DNA of 64,000 nucleotides from contig OX393550.1 in assembly GCA_947650365.1 (NCBI GenBank), positions 53,952,879-54,016,878 on the forward strand, in the 5' to 3' direction. Positions 1 through 14,297 of the stretch are shown piece after piece. The notes below the pieces were generated by a model, which made no database searches, was not told where the DNA came from, and saw only the letters and a program-made list of their open reading frames with translations. Each line of letters begins with the position of its first letter. Position 1 is the stretch's first letter. This stretch comes from Chamaelirium japonicum. Taxonomy: Eukaryota > Streptophyta > Magnoliopsida > Liliales > Melanthiaceae. The translations under genes were made by a program, and so were the position numbers.

Positions 1-2108
1 CGTACGATCCATTCTAATTCATTCGTACGATCCATTCTAATTCCTTCGTACGATCCATTCTAATTCATTCGTACGATCCATTCTAATTCATTCATACAAT
101 CCATTCTAATTCTTTCACACGATCCATTCTAATTCTAATTCATTCGCACAAATGTATCCATATTAGTTCATTCGTACGATCCATTCTAATTCATTCGTGT
201 GATCCATTCTAATTAATTCATGTGATCCATTCTAATTCATTCGTATGATCCATTCTAATTCATTCATACAATCCATTCTAATTCTTTCGCACGAATGTAT
301 CCATTCTAATTCATTCGCACGAATGTATCCATTCTAATTCATTCGTACGATCCATTCTAATTCATTCGTACGATCCATTCTAATTCATTCGTACGATCCA
401 TTCTGATTCATTCATACGATCTATTCTAATTCATTCATACAATCCATTCTAATTCTTTCACACGATCCATTCTAATTCATTCGTACGGTCCATTCTAATT
501 CATTCGCACAATCCATTCTATTTCATTCATACGATCCATTCTTACTCATTGGTACGATCCATTCTAATTCATTCGCACGAATGTATCCATTCTAATTCAT
601 TCGTAAGATCCATTCTAATTCATTCGCATGAATGTAACCATTCTAATTCATTCATTTGATCCATTCTAATTCATTCGTATGATCCATTCTAATTCATTCG
701 TCCGATCCATTCTAATTCATTCGCACGAATGTATCCATTCTAATTCATTCGTACGATCCATTCTAATTTATTCGTACAATCCATTGTAATTCTTTCACAC
801 GATCCATTCTAATTCATTCGTACGATCCATTCTAATTCATTCGCACAATCCATTCTATTTCATTCGTACGATCCATTCTTACTCATTGGTACGATCCATT
901 CTAATTCATTCGCACGAATGTATCCATTCTAATTCATTCGTACGAATCCATTCTAATTTATTCGTACAATCTATTCTATTTCATTCGTACGATCCATTCT
1001 TACTCATTCGTATGATCCATTCTAATTCATTCGGACGAATGTATCCATTCTAATTTATTCATACGATCCATTCTAATTCATTCGTACGATTCATTCTAAT
1101 TCAATCGTACGATCCATTCTAATTCATTCGTCCGATCCATTCTAATTCATTCGCACGAATGTATCCATTCTAATTCATTCGTACGATCCATTCTAATTCA
1201 TTCGTACGATCCATTCTAATTCATTCGTAAGATCCATTCTAATTCATTCGTACGATCCATTCTAATTCATTCGTACGATCCATTCTAATTCATTCGCACG
1301 AATGTATCCATTCTAGTTCATTCGTACGATCCATTCTAATTCATTCGTACGATCTATTCTAATTCATTTGCACGATCCATTCTAATTCATTCGTACGATC
1401 CATTCTAATTCATACATACGATCCATTCTAATTCATTCGTACGATCCATTCTAATTCATTCGCACAAATGTATCCATTCTAATTCATTCGTACGATCCAT
1501 TCTAATTCATTCGCACGATCCATTCTAATTCATTCGTACGATCCATTCTAATTCTTTCACACGATCCATTCTAATTCATTCGTACGATCCATTCTAATTC
1601 ATTCGCATGATCCATTCTAATTTATTCATACGATCCATTCTAATTCATTCGTACGATCCATTCTAATTCATTCGCACGATCCATTCTAATTCATTCATAC
1701 GATCCATTCTAATTCATTCGTACGATCCATTCTAATTCATTCGTACGATCCATTCTAATTCATTCGTATGATCCATTCTAATTAATTCATATGATCCATT
1801 CTAATTCATTCATACGATCCATTCTAATTCATTCATACAATCCATTCTAATTCATTCGCACGAATGTATCCATTCTAATTAATTCGTACGATCCATTCTA
1901 ATTCATTCGTATGGTCTATTCTTATTCATTCGCACGATCCAGTCTAATTGATTCGCACGATCCATTCTAATTCATTCGCACGAATGTATCCATTCTAATT
2001 CATTCATACGATCCATTCTAATTCATTAATATGATCCATTCTAATTCATTCGTACGATCCATTCTAATTCATATGCACAAAGGTATCCATTCTAATTCAT
2101 TCGCACGA
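1..2108 (+). repeat. Satellite block 1, forward
   Basis: Enters from outside the window. 23-bp units are mixed with 28-bp CGCACGAATGTATCC units. A TACAATC-TATTTC-TTACTC-GGACG cassette lies near 961-1055 and an ATATGCACAAAGG marker at 2071-2088. Direction flips at TTCGCACGAA, 2100-2109. Confidence 0.93.
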
Positions 2109-2427
2109 AAGAATTAGAATGGATTGTATGAAAGAATTAGAAAGGATCGTGCGAATGAATTAGAATCGATCGTACGAAGGAATTAGAATGGATCGTACGA
2201 AGGAATTAGAATGGATCGTATGAATGAGTAAGAATGGATCGTACGAATGAATTAGAATGGATCGTACGAATGAATTAGAATGGATACATTCGTCCGAATG
2301 AATTAGAATGGATCATACGAATGAGTAAGAATGGATCGTATGAATGAAATAGAATAGACTGTACGAATGAATTAGAATGGATCCTACGAATGAATTAGAA
2401 TGGATTGTATGAATGAATTAGAATGAA
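2109..2427 (-). repeat. Satellite block 2, inverted
   Basis: Short inverted block with a reversed copy of the TATTTC/TTACTC cassette near 2283-2375. It exits at GAATTC 2425-2430 (family J1, form b). The same cassette reappears forward at about 2566-2667, so blocks 2 and 3 form a fold-back. Confidence 0.92.
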
Positions 2428-3572
2428 TTCGTACGATCCATTCGAATTCATTCGCACGATCCATTCTAATTCATTCATACGATCCATTCTAATTCATTCA
2501 TACATTCCATTCTAATTCTTTCACACGATCCATTCTAATTCATTCGTAGGATCCATTCTAATTCATTCGTACAATCTATTCTATTTCATTCGTACGATCC
2601 ATTCTTACTCATTCGTATGATCCATTCAAATTCGTTCGGACGAATGTATCCATTCCAATTTATTCGTACGATCCATTCTAGTTCATTCGTACGATCCATT
2701 CTAATTCTAATTCATTCATACGATCCATTCTAATTCATTCGTCCGATCCATTCTAATTCATTCGCACGAATGTATCCATTCTAATTCATTCGTACGATCC
2801 ATTCTAATTCATTCGTACGATCTATTCTAATTCATTCGTAAGATCCATTCTAAATCATTCGTACGATCCATTCTAATTCATTCGTACGATCCATTCTAAT
2901 TCATTCGCACGAATATATCCATTCTAGTTCATTCGTACGATCCATTCTAATTCATTCGTACGATCCATTCTAATTCATTCGCACGATCCATTCTAATTCA
3001 TTCGTACGATCCATTCTAATTCATTCATACGATCCATTCTAATTCATTCGTACGATCCATTCTAATTCATTCGCACAAATGTATCCATTCTAATTCATTC
3101 GTACGATCCATTCTAATTCATTCGCACGATCCATTCTAATTCATTCGTACGATCCATTCTAATTCATTCGCACGATCCATTCTAATTCATTCGTACGATC
3201 CATTCTAATTCATTCGCACGATCTGTTCTTATTCATTCGCACAATCCATTCTAATTCATTCGCACGAATGTATCCATTCTAATTCATTCATACGATCCAT
3301 TCTAATTCATCCGTACGATCCATTCTAATTCACTCATACGATCCATTCTAATACATTCATATGATCCATTCTAATTCATTTGCACGAATATATCCATTCT
3401 AATTCATTCGTACGATCTATTCTAATTCCTTCGTACGATCCATTCTAATTCATTTGTACGATCTATTCTAATTCATTCGTACGATCCATTCTAATTCATT
3501 CGTACGATCCATTCTAATTCCTTGGTACGATCCATTCTAATTCATTCGTACAATCTATTCTAATTCATTCGT
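2428..3572 (+). repeat. Satellite block 3, forward
   Basis: Opens with CCATTCGAATTCATTCGCACG, a signature that follows every J1 form b boundary. Ends at the palindrome ATTCGTACGAAT 3567-3578, followed by GGATACATTCG (family J2, form b). Confidence 0.92.
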
Positions 3573-5111
3573 ACGAATGGATACATTCGTGTGAATGAAT
3601 TAGAATGGATCATACGAATAAGTAAGAATGGATCGTATGAATGAAATAGAATGGATTGCACGAATGAATTAGAATGGATCGTACGAATGAATTAGAATGG
3701 ATCGTGTGAAAGAATTAGAATGGATTGTATGAATGAATTAGAATGGATCGTACGAATGAATTAGAATGGATCGTACAAAGGAATTAGAATGGATCGAACG
3801 AATGAATTAGAATGGACCGTACGAATGAATTAGAATAGATCGTACGAATGAATTAGAATAGATCGTACGAACGAATTAGAATGGATCGTACGAATGAATT
3901 AGAATGGATCATACGAATGAATTAGTATGGATCGTACGAAGGAATTAGAATGGATCGTACGAATGAATTAGAATGGATCGTACGAATGAAATAGAATAGA
4001 TCGTACGAATGAATTAGAATGGATCGTACGATCCATTCTAATTCATTAGCAAGGATCGTGCTAATAAATTAGAATGGAATATACGAATGAATTAGAATGG
4101 ATCGTAGAATGGATCGTACGAATGAATTAGAATTAATTAGAATGGATCGTACGAATGAATTAGAATAGATCATAGGAATGAACTAGAATGGATCGTGCAA
4201 ATGAATTAGAATGGATACATTCGTGCGAATGAATTAGAATGGATCATGCGAATGAATTAGAATGGATCGTACGAATGAATTAGAATGGATATATTTGAAC
4301 TAATAAATTAGAATGGATCATACGAATGAATTAGAATGGATCGTACGAATGAATTAGAATGGACAGTGCGAATGAATTAGAATCGATCGTACGAATGAAT
4401 TAGAATGGATCGTATGAATGAATTAGAATGGATCATACGAATGAGTAAGAATGGATCGTACGAATGAATTAGAATGGATCGTACGAATGAAATAGAATGG
4501 ATCGTACGAATAAATTAGAATGGATACATTCGTGCGAATGTATTAGAATGGATCGTGCGAATCCATTAGACTGGATCGTGCGAATGAATAAGAATGGATC
4601 ATACGAATGAATTAGAATGGATAGTACGAATTAATTAGAATGGATACATTCGTGCGAATGAATTAGAATGGATTGTATGAATGAATTAGAATGGATCGTA
4701 CGAATGAATTAGAATGGATCGTACGAATGAATTAGAATGGATCTTACGAATGAATTAGAATGGATCGTACGAACGAATTAGAATGGATCGTACGAATAAA
4801 TTAGAATGGATACATTCGTCCGAATGAATTAGAATGGATCATACGAATGAGTAAGAATGGATCGGACGAACGAATTAGAATGGATCGTACAAATGAATTA
4901 GAATGGATCGTACAAATGAATTAGAATGGATACATTCGAGCGAATGAATTAGAATGGATCGTACAAATGAATTAGAATGGATCGTACGAATGGATTAGAA
5001 TGGATCCTACGAATGGATTAGAATGGATACCTTTGTGCATATGAATTAGAATGGATCATATTAATGAATTAGAATGGATCGTACGAATGAATTAGAATGG
5101 ATACATTCGTG
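3573..5111 (-). repeat. Satellite block 4, inverted
   Basis: Inverted throughout except for one unit that flips at the palindrome GGATCGTACGATCC (4021-4034) and flips straight back, making the hairpin at 4035-4075. A reversed ATATGCACAAAGG marker lies at 5025-5042. Exits at CGTGCACG 5108-5115 (family J5, form a). Confidence 0.92.
4035..4075. repeat. 41-nt hairpin from a single flipped unit
   Basis: 17-nt arms (left ends ATTAGCA, right starts TGCTAAT) around a 7-nt loop, one mismatch. One satellite unit is flipped between two inverted units. Confidence 0.87.
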
Positions 5112-5277
5112 CACGATCCATTCTAATTCATTCGCACGAATGTATCCATTCTAATTCATTCGTACGATCCATTCTAATTCACTAATATGATCCATTCTAA
5201 TTCATTCGTACGATCCATTCTAATTCATATGCACAAAGGTATCCATTCTAATTCATTCGTACGATCCATTCTAATTC
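5112..5277 (+). repeat. Satellite block 5, forward, short
   Basis: A 166-bp block with the marker at 5227-5244. Its last part and its exit (CTAATTCAGGATCGTACG, family J8) are repeated almost exactly at the end of block 9 near 8344. Confidence 0.9.
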
Positions 5278-6633
5278 AGGATCGTACGAATGAACTAGAA
5301 TGGATACATTCGTACGAATGAATTAGAATTGATCGTACGAATGAATTAGAATGGATCGTGCGAATGAATTAGAATGGATCGTACGAATGAATTAGAATGG
5401 ATCGTACGAATGAACTAGAATGGATACATTGGTGCGAATGAATTAGAATGGATCGTACGAATGAATTAGAATGGATCATACGAATTAATTAGAATGGATC
5501 ATACGAATGAATTAGAATGGATCGTACGAATGAATTAGAATGGATCGTACGAATGAACTAGAATGGATACATTCGTGCGAATGAATTAGAATGGATCGTA
5601 CGAATGAATTAGAATGGATCGTACGAATGAATTAGAATGGATCTTAAGAATGAATTAGAATGGATCGTATGAATGAATTAGAATGGATCGTGGAATGAAT
5701 TTGAATGGATCGCATGATCCATTCGAATAGAATGGATCGTATGAATGAATTAGAATGGATTGGGCGAATGAATTAGAATGGATTGTAGGAAAGAATTAGA
5801 ATGGATTGTATGAATGAATTAGAATGGATCGTATGAATGAATTAGAATGGATCGTACGAATGAATTAGAATGGATCATACGAATGAATTTGAATGGATCA
5901 TACGAACGAGTAAGAATGGATCGTACGAATGAAATAGATTGGATTGTACGAATGAATTAGAATGGATACATTCGTGCAATTAATTAGAATGGATCGTATG
6001 AATGAATTAGAATGGATCGTACGAATGAATTAGAATGGATCGTACGAATAAATTAGAATGCATCGTACGAAAGAATTAGAATTGATATATTCGTGCAAAT
6101 GAATTAGAATGGATCGTACGAATGAATTAGACTGGATCGTACGAATGAATTTGAATGGATACATTTGTGCGAATGAATCTAAATGGATTGTATGAATGAA
6201 TTACAATGGATCGTACGAATGAATTAGAATGGATCGTACCAATGAAATAGAATAGCTCATACGAATGAATTAGAATGAATCGTATGAATGAATTAGAATG
6301 GATACATTCGTGCGAATGAATTAGAATAGATCGTACGAATGAATTAGAATGGAACGTACGAATAAATTAGAATGGATCGTGGGAATGAATTAGAATGGAT
6401 CGTACGAATGAATTAGAATGGATCCACCGAATGAGTTAGAATGGATCATACGAATGAATTAGAATGAATTGTACGAATGAATTAGAATGTATTGTGCGAA
6501 TGAATTAGAATGGATCATATGAATGAATAAGAATGGATCCTACGAATGAATTAGAATGGATCGTGCGAATGAATTAGCATAAATCATACGAATGTATTAG
6601 AATGAATCGTACGAATGAATTAGAATGAATCGT
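5278..6633 (-). repeat. Satellite block 6, inverted
   Basis: Contains the 30-nt hairpin at 5699-5728 in its GCAT-loop orientation. From about 6058 it carries a segment duplicated in block 12. Exits at ATCGTACGAT 6629-6638 (family J7). Confidence 0.91.
5699..5728 (-). repeat. 30-nt hairpin element (GCAT loop)
   Basis: Two 13-nt arms around a GCAT loop, one mismatch (ATTTG for ATTCG). It lies in an inverted block, and its loop is the reverse complement of the ATGC loop seen in forward blocks. Confidence 0.85.
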
Positions 6634-6640
6634 ACGATCC
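6058..6640. repeat. Segmental duplication S1, copy 1
   Basis: Shares rare variants AATAGCTCAT, GAATCTAAATGG, GATCCACCG and the exit ATCGTACGAT with 10192-10772 at a constant offset of 4132 bp. Confidence 0.85.
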
Positions 6641-7404
6641 ATTCTAATTCATTTGTATGATCCATTCTAATTCATTCGCACGAATGTATCCATTCTAGTT
6701 CATTCGTACGATCCATTCTAGTTCATTCATACGATCCATTCTAATTCATTCGTACGATCCATTCTAATTAATTCGTTTGATCCATTCTAATTCATTCGTA
6801 CGATCCATTCTAATTCATTCATACAATCCATTCTAATTCATTCGCACGAATGTATCCATTCTAATTAATTCGTACGATCCATTCTAATTCATTCGTATGA
6901 TCCATTCTTATTCATTCGCACGATCCAGTCTAATGGATTCACACGATCCATTCTAATTCATTCGCACGAATGTATCCATTCTAATTCATTCGTACGATCC
7001 ATTCTAATTCATTAGTATGATCTATTCTAATTCATTCGTACGATCCATTCTAATTCATTCGTACGATCCATTCTAATTCATTCGCACGATCCACTCTAAT
7101 TCATTCGTACAATCTATTCTGTTTCATTCGTACGATCCATTCTTACTCATTCGTATGATCCATTCTAATTCATTCGGACAAATGTATCCATTCTAATTTT
7201 TTCGTACGATCCAATCTAATTCATTCGTACTATCCATTCTAATTCATTCGTACGATCCATTCTAATTCATTCGTCTGATCCATTCTAATTCATTCACACG
7301 AATGAATCCATTCTAATTCATTCGTACGGTCCATTCTAATTTATTCGCACAATCCATTCTATTTCATTCGTACGATCCATTCTTACTCATTCGTATGATC
7401 CATT
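6634..7404 (+). repeat. Satellite block 7, forward
   Basis: Holds a cassette near 7107-7202. A second TATTTC/TTACTC pair at its end is mirrored just across the boundary. Exits at ATCCATTATGGAT 7398-7410 (family J3, form a). Confidence 0.91.
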
Positions 7405-7729
7405 ATGGATACATTCGTGCGAATGAATTAGAATGGATCATATGAATGAGTAAGAATGGATCGTACGAATGAAATAGAATAGATTGTGCGAATGAATTAG
7501 AATGGATCGTACGAATGAATTAGAATGGATCGTGTGAAAGAATTAGAGTGGATTGTATGAATGAATTAGGATAGATCGTATGAATGAATTAGAATGGATC
7601 GTACGAATGAATTAGAATGGATCGAACGAATGAACTAGAATGGATACATTCGTGCGAATGAATTAGAATGGATCGTACGAATGAATTAGAATGGATCTTA
7701 CGAATTAATTAGAATGGATCGTACGAATG
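7405..7729 (-). repeat. Satellite block 8, inverted
   Basis: Starts with the mirror image of the end of block 7 after a spacer of about 27 bp. Ends at CGAATGCACGATCC near 7725-7738, with no clear palindrome. Confidence 0.88.
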
Positions 7730-8344
7730 CACGATCCATGCTAATTCATTCGTTCGATCAATTCTAATTCATTAGCACGATCCATTCTAATTCATTCGTA
7801 CGATCCATTCTTATTCATTCGCACGATCCATTCTAATTCATTCGTACAATCCATTCTAATTCTTTCACACGATCCATTCTAATTCATTCGTACGATCCAT
7901 TCTAATTCATTCGTACGATCTATTCTAATTCATTCGTACGATCCATTCTAATTTCATTCGTACGATCCATTCTAATTCATTCGCTCGAATGTATCCATTC
8001 TAATCCATTCGTACGATCCATTCTAATCCATTCATACGATCCATTCTAATTCATTCGCATGAATGTAACCATTCTAATTCATTCATTTGATCCATTCTAA
8101 TTCATTCGTATGATCCATTCTAATTCATTCGTCCGATCCATTCTAATTCATTCGCACGAATGTATCCATTCTAATCCATTCGTAAGATCCATTCTAATTC
8201 ATTCGTACGATCCATTCTAATTCATTCGTACGATCCATTCTAATTCATTAATATGATCCATTCTAATTCATTCGTACGATCCATTCTAATTCATATGCAC
8301 AAAGGTATCCATTCTAATTCATTCGTACGATCCATTCTAATTCA
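7730..8344 (+). repeat. Satellite block 9, forward
   Basis: Begins inside an ATTAGCA/TGCTAAT dyad module (CATGCTAATTCATTCGTTCGA near 7737). Carries the marker at 8293-8310. Exits at TTCAGGATCGTACG (J8), a duplicate of the block 5 exit. Confidence 0.91.
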
Positions 8345-9327
8345 GGATCGTACGAATGAATTATAATGGATACATTCGTGTGAATGAATTAGAATTGATC
8401 GTACGAATGAATTAGAATTGATCGTGCGAATGAATTAGAATGGATCGTACGAATGAATTAGAATGGATCGTACGAATGAACTAGAACGGATACATTCGTG
8501 CGAATGAATTAGAATGGATCGTACGAATGAATTAGAATGGATCGTACGAATGAATTAGAATGGATACATTCGTCCGAATGAATTAGAATGGATACATTTG
8601 TGCGAATGAATTAGAATGGATACATTTGTGCGAATGAATTAGAATGGATCGTATGAATGAATTAGAATGGATACATTCGTCCGAATGAATTAGAATGGAT
8701 CGGACGAATGAATTAGAATGGATCGTACGAATGAATTAGAATGGATCGTACGAATGAATTAGAATGGATCGTACGAAGGAATTAGAATGGATCGTATGAA
8801 TGAATTAGAATGGATATATTCCTGCGAATGAATTAGAATGGATCGGACGAATGTATTAGAATGGATCGTACGAATGAATTAGAATGGATCAAATGAATGA
8901 ATTAGAATGGTTACATTCATGCGAATGAATTAGAATGGATCGTACGAATGGATTAGAATGGATACATTCGAGCGAATGAATTAGAATGGATCGTACGAAT
9001 GAAATTAGAATTGATCGTACGAATGAAGTAGAATAGATCGTACGAATGAATTAGAATGGATCGTACGAATGAATTAGAATGGATCGTACGAATAAATTAG
9101 AATGGATACATTCGTCCGAATGAATTAGAATGGATCATACGAATGAGTAAGAATGGATCGTATGAATGAAATAGAATAGATTGTACGAATGAATTAGAAT
9201 GGATCCTACGAATGAATTAGAATGGATCGTGTGAAAGAATTAGAATGGATTGTATGAATGAATTAGAATGGATCGTATGAATGAATTAGAATGGATCGTG
9301 CGAATGAATTCGAATGGATCGTACGAA
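8345..9327 (-). repeat. Satellite block 10, inverted
   Basis: Contains a reversed cassette near 9110-9190 and exits at GAATTC 9325-9330 (J1, form a). Confidence 0.92.
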
Positions 9328-9732
9328 TTCATTCTAATTCATTCATACAATCCATTCTAATTCTTTCACACGATCCATTCAAATTCATTCGTACGTTCCA
9401 TTCTAATTCATTAGCACGATCCATGCTAATTCATTCGTTCGATCAATTCTAATTCATTAGCACGATCCATTCTAATTCGTTCGTACGATCCATTCTAATT
9501 CCTTCGTACGATCCATTCTAATTCATTCGTACGATCTATTCTAATTCATTCGTACGATCCATTCTAATTCATTCGTACGATCCATTCTAATTCCTTCGTA
9601 CGATCCATTCTAATTCATTCGTACGATCCATTCTAATTCATTCGTGCAATCCATTCTATTTCATTCGTACGATCCATTCTTACTCATTCGTACGATCCAT
9701 TCTAATTCATTCACACGAATGTATCCATTCGT
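9328..9732 (+). repeat. Satellite block 11, forward
   Basis: Carries an ATTAGCA/TGCTAAT dyad at 9410-9430. Exits at ATTCGTACGAAT 9727-9738, preceded by TGTATCC (J2, form a). Confidence 0.92.
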
Positions 9733-10765
9733 ACGAATGAATTAGAGTAGATTGTACGAATGAATTAGAATGGATAGTACGAATGAATTAGAATGGATCG
9801 TACGAATGAATTAGAATAGATCGTACGAATGAATTAGAATGGATCGCACGAAGGAATTAGAATGGATCGTACGAATGAATTAGAATGGATATATTCGTGC
9901 AAATGAATTAGAATGGATCGTATGAATTAGAATGGATAGTGCAAATGAATTAGAATGGATAGTGCAAATGAATTAGAATCGATCGTACGAATGAATTAGA
10001 ATGGATCGTACAAATGAATTAGATCGTACGAATGAATTAGAATGGATCGTACGAATGAATTAAAATGGATACATTCGAGCGAATGAATTAGAATAGATCG
10101 TAGGAATGAATTAGAATGGATCGTACGAATGAATTAGAATGGATACATTTGTGAGAATGAATTAGAATGGATCGTACGAATGAATTAGAATGCATCGTAC
10201 GAAAGAATTAGAATGGATATATTCGTGCGAATGAATTAGAATGGATCGTGCGATTGAATTAGACTGGATCATACGAATGAATTTGAATGGATACATTTGT
10301 GCGAATGAATCTAAATGGATTGTATGAATGAATTACAATGGATCGTACGAATGAATTAGAATGGATCGTACGAATGAATTAGAATAGCTCATACGAATGA
10401 ATTAGAATGAATCGTATGAATGAATTAGAATGGTTACATTCGTTCGAATGAATTAGAATAGATCATACGAATGAATTAGAATGGATCGTACGAATAAATT
10501 CGAATCGATCGTGGGAATGAATTAGAATGGATCGTACGAATGAATTAGAATGGATCCACCGAATGAGTTAGAATGGATCATACGATTGAATTAGAATGGA
10601 TTGTACGAATGAATTAGAATTGATTGTGCGAATGAATTAGAATGGATCGTATGAATGAATAAGAACGGATCGTACAAATGAATTAGAATGGATCGTGCGA
10701 ATGAATTAGCATGAATCGTACGAATGTATTAGAATGGATCGTACGAATGAATTAGAATGAATCGT
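9733..10765 (-). repeat. Satellite block 12, inverted
   Basis: The second half (about 10192 on) duplicates 6058-6640 at a constant offset of 4132 bp. Exits at ATCGTACGAT 10761-10770 (J7). Confidence 0.92.
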
Positions 10766-10772
10766 ACGATCC
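10192..10772. repeat. Segmental duplication S1, copy 2
   Basis: Partner of 6058-6640. A third, shorter copy at about 22969-23120 shares GCATCGTACGAAAG, TTAGACTGG and GAATCTAAATGG. Confidence 0.85.
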
Positions 10773-11497
10773 ATTCTAATTCAATCGTCCGATCCATTCT
10801 AATTCATTCGCATGAATGTATCCATTCTAATTCATTCGTACAATCCATTCTATTTCATTCGTACGATCCATTCTTACTCATTCGTATGATCCATTCTAAT
10901 TCATTCGTACGATTCATTCTAATTCATTCGTACGATCCATTCTAATTCATTCGCATGATCCATTTTAATTCATTCATATGATCCATTCTAATTCATTCAT
11001 ACAATCCATTCTAATTCATTCCTACAATCCATTCTAATTCATTCGCCCGATCCATTCTAATTCATTCATACGATCCATTCTATTCGAATGGATCATGCGA
11101 TCCATTCGAATTCATTCGCACGATCCATTCTAATTCATTCATACGATCCATTCTAATTCATTCATACAATGCATTCTAATTCTTTCACACGATCCATTCT
11201 AATTCATTCGTACGATCCATTCTAATTCATTCGTACAATCCATTCTATTTCATTTGTAAGATCCATTCTTACTCATTCGTATGATCCATTCTAATTCATT
11301 CCTACGATCCATTCTAATTCATTTGTATGATCCATTCTAATTCATTCGTACAATCCATTCTATTTCATTCGTACGATCCATTCTTACTCATTCGTATGAT
11401 CCATTCTAATTCATTCGCACGAATGTATCCATTCTAATTCATTCATACAATCCATTCTAATTCATTCCGTACGATCCATTCTAATTCTTTCGTACGA
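10766..11497 (+). repeat. Satellite block 13, forward
   Basis: Contains the 30-nt hairpin at 11082-11111. Two TATTTC/TTACTC pairs remove stops and leave a meaningless open stretch at 10757-10945. Exits at GTACGATCGTAC 11492-11503 (J4, form a; ATTCCGTACG upstream). Confidence 0.92.
11082..11111 (+). repeat. 30-nt hairpin element
   Basis: Perfect 13-nt arms ATTCGAATGGATC and GATCCATTCGAAT with an ATGC loop. The flanking units (CCTACAATCC, CGCCCGATCC before; ACAATGCATTC after) recur with other copies. Confidence 0.9.
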
Positions 11498-12326
11498 TCG
11501 TACAAATGAATTAGAATGGATCGTATGAATGAATTAGAATAGATTGTGCGAATGAATTAGAATGGATCGTATGAATGAATTAGAATGGATCGTACGAATA
11601 AATTAGAATAGATCATACGAATGAGTAAGAATGGATCGTACGAATGAATTAGAATGGATCGTACGAATGAATTAGAATGGATCGTACGAATAAATTAGAA
11701 TGGATACATTCGTCCGAATGAATTAGAATAGATCATACGAATAAGTAAGAATGGATCGTACGAATGAAATAGAATAGATTGTACGAATGAATTAGAATGG
11801 ATCCTACGAATGAATTAGAATGGATCGTGTGAAAGAATTAGAATGGATTGTATGAATGAATTAGAATGGATCGTATGAATGAATTAGAATGGATCGTGCG
11901 AATGAATTCGAATGGATCGTACGAATGAATTAGAATGGATTGTACGAATGAATTAGAATGGATACATTCGTGCGAATGAATTAGAATGGATACATTCGTG
12001 CGAAAGAATTAGAATAGATCATATGAATGAATTAGAATGGATCCTATGAATGAATTAGAATGGATCGTGCGAACGAATTAGAATGGATCGTACGAATGAA
12101 TTAGAATGGATCGTGCTAATGAATTAGAATTGATCGAACGAATGAATTAGCATGGATCGTGCTAATGAATTAGAATGGATCATGTGAATGAATTCGAATG
12201 GATCCTACGAATGAATTAGAATGGATCGTGTGAAAGAATTAGAATGGATTGTATGAATGAATTAGAATGGATCGTATGAATGAATTAGAATGGATCGTGC
12301 GAATGAATTCGAATGGATCATACGAA
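11498..12326 (-). repeat. Satellite block 14, inverted
   Basis: Reversed cassette near 11707-11800 and reversed dyad module near 12112-12185. The last 280 bp match 16437-16718 and belong to the 4.4-kb higher-order repeat. Exits at GAATTC 12324-12329 (J1, form a). Confidence 0.92.
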
Positions 12327-12827
12327 TTCATTCTAATTCATTAATACAATCCATTCTAATTCTTTCACACGATCCATTCTAATTCATTCGTACGTTCCAT
12401 TCTAATTCATTAGCATGATCCATGCTAATTCATTCGTTCGATTAATTCTAATTCATTAGCACGATCCATTCTAATTCATTCGCACGATCCATTCTAATTC
12501 ATTCATAGGATCCATTCTGATTCATTCATACGACCTATTCTAATTCTTTCGCACGAATGTATCCATTCTAATTCATTCGCACGAATGTATCCATTCTAAT
12601 TCATTCGTACGATCCATTCTAATTCATTCGTACGATCTATTCTAATTCATTCGTAAGATCCATTCTAATTCTTTCACACGATCCATTCTAATTCATTCGT
12701 ACGATCCATTCTAATTCATTCATACGATCCATTCTAATTCATTCATACGATCCATTCTAATTCATTCCTACAATCTATTCTAATTCATTCGCCCGATCCA
12801 TTCTAATTCATTCATACGATCCATTCT

Positions 12828-12857
12828 ATTCGAATGGATCATGCGATCCATTCGAAT
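12828..12857 (+). repeat. 30-nt hairpin element
   Basis: Perfect arms, ATGC loop. First hairpin of the first 4.4-kb copy; counterpart at 17223 (offset 4395). Confidence 0.9.
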
Positions 12858-14297
12858 TCATTCGCACGATCCATTCTAATTCATTCATACGATCCATTCT
12901 AATTCATTCATACAATGCATTCTAATTCATTCATACGATCCATTCTAATTCATTTGCACGAATATATCCATTCTAATTCATTCGTACGATCCATTCTAAT
13001 TCCTTCGTACGATCCAATCTAATTCATTCGTACGATCTATTCTAATTCATTCGTACGATCCATTCTAATTCATTCGTACGATCCATTCTAATTCCTTCGT
13101 ACGATCCATTCTAATTCATTCGTACGATCCATTCTAATTCATTCGTACGATCCATTCTAATTCATTCGTACGATCCATTCTAATTCATTAATATGATCCA
13201 TTCAAATTCATTCGTACGATCCATTCTAATTCATAAGCACAAAGGTATCCATTCTAATCCATTCGTAGGATCCATTCTAATTCATTCGTACGATCCATTC
13301 TAATTCATTCGTACGATCCATTCTAATTCATTCGCTCGAATGTATCCATTCTAATCCATTCGTATGATCCATTCTAATCCATTCGTACGATCCATTCTAA
13401 TTCATTCGCATGAATGTAACCATTCTAATTCATTCATTTGATCCATTCTAATTCATTCGTACGATCCATTCTAATTCATTCGTCCGATCCATTCTAATTC
13501 ATTCGCACGAATGTATCCATTCTAATTCATTCATACGATCCATTCTAATTCATTTGTACGATCCATTCTAATCCATTCGCACAAATGTATCCATTCTAAT
13601 CCATTCGTTCGATCCATTCTAATCCATTCGTACGATCCATTCTAATTCATTCGTACGATCCATTCTAATTCATTCATACGATCCATTCTAATTCATTCGC
13701 ACGAATGTATCCATTCTAGTTCATTCGTACGATCCATTCTAATTCATTCGTACGATCCATTCTAATTCATTCGCACGATCCATTCTAATTCATTCGTACG
13801 ATCCATTCTAATTCATTCATACGATCCATTCTAATTCATTCGTACGATCCATTCTAATTCATTCATACAATCCATTCTAATTCATTCGTACGATCCATTC
13901 TAATTCACTCATACGATCCATTCTAATACATTCATACGATCCATTCTAATTCATTTGCACGAATATATCCATTCTAATTCATTCATACGATCCATTCTAA
14001 TTTCTTCGTACGATCCATTCTAATTCATTCGTACGATCTATTCTAATTCATTCGTATGATCCATTCTAATTCATTCGCACGATCCATTCTAATTTATTCG
14101 TATGATCCATTCTAATTCATTCGTACGATCCATTCTAATTCATTCATACGATCCATTCTAATTCATTCGCACGATCCATTCTAATTCATTTATACGATCC
14201 ATTCTAATTCATTCGTACGATCCATTCTAATTCATTCCTACAATCCATTCTAATTCCTTCACCCGATCCATTCTAATTCATTCATACGATCCATTCT

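Noticed and set aside
1..2108. CRISPR array (short repeats at regular spacing)
   Set aside because: There are no unique spacers. The whole 23-bp period is repeat, which is satellite structure.
10757..10945. 62-codon open frame on the + strand (IHSNSF, ILIHSYDP repeats)
   Set aside because: It is satellite read through three frames. The frame is open only because ATTCTATTTC and ATTCTTACTC units lost the TAA. No ribosome site, no codon bias, no family.
11082..11111. Intrinsic terminator (hairpin)
   Set aside because: The 30-nt hairpin is AT-rich, has no U-run after it, and sits in a satellite with no gene nearby.
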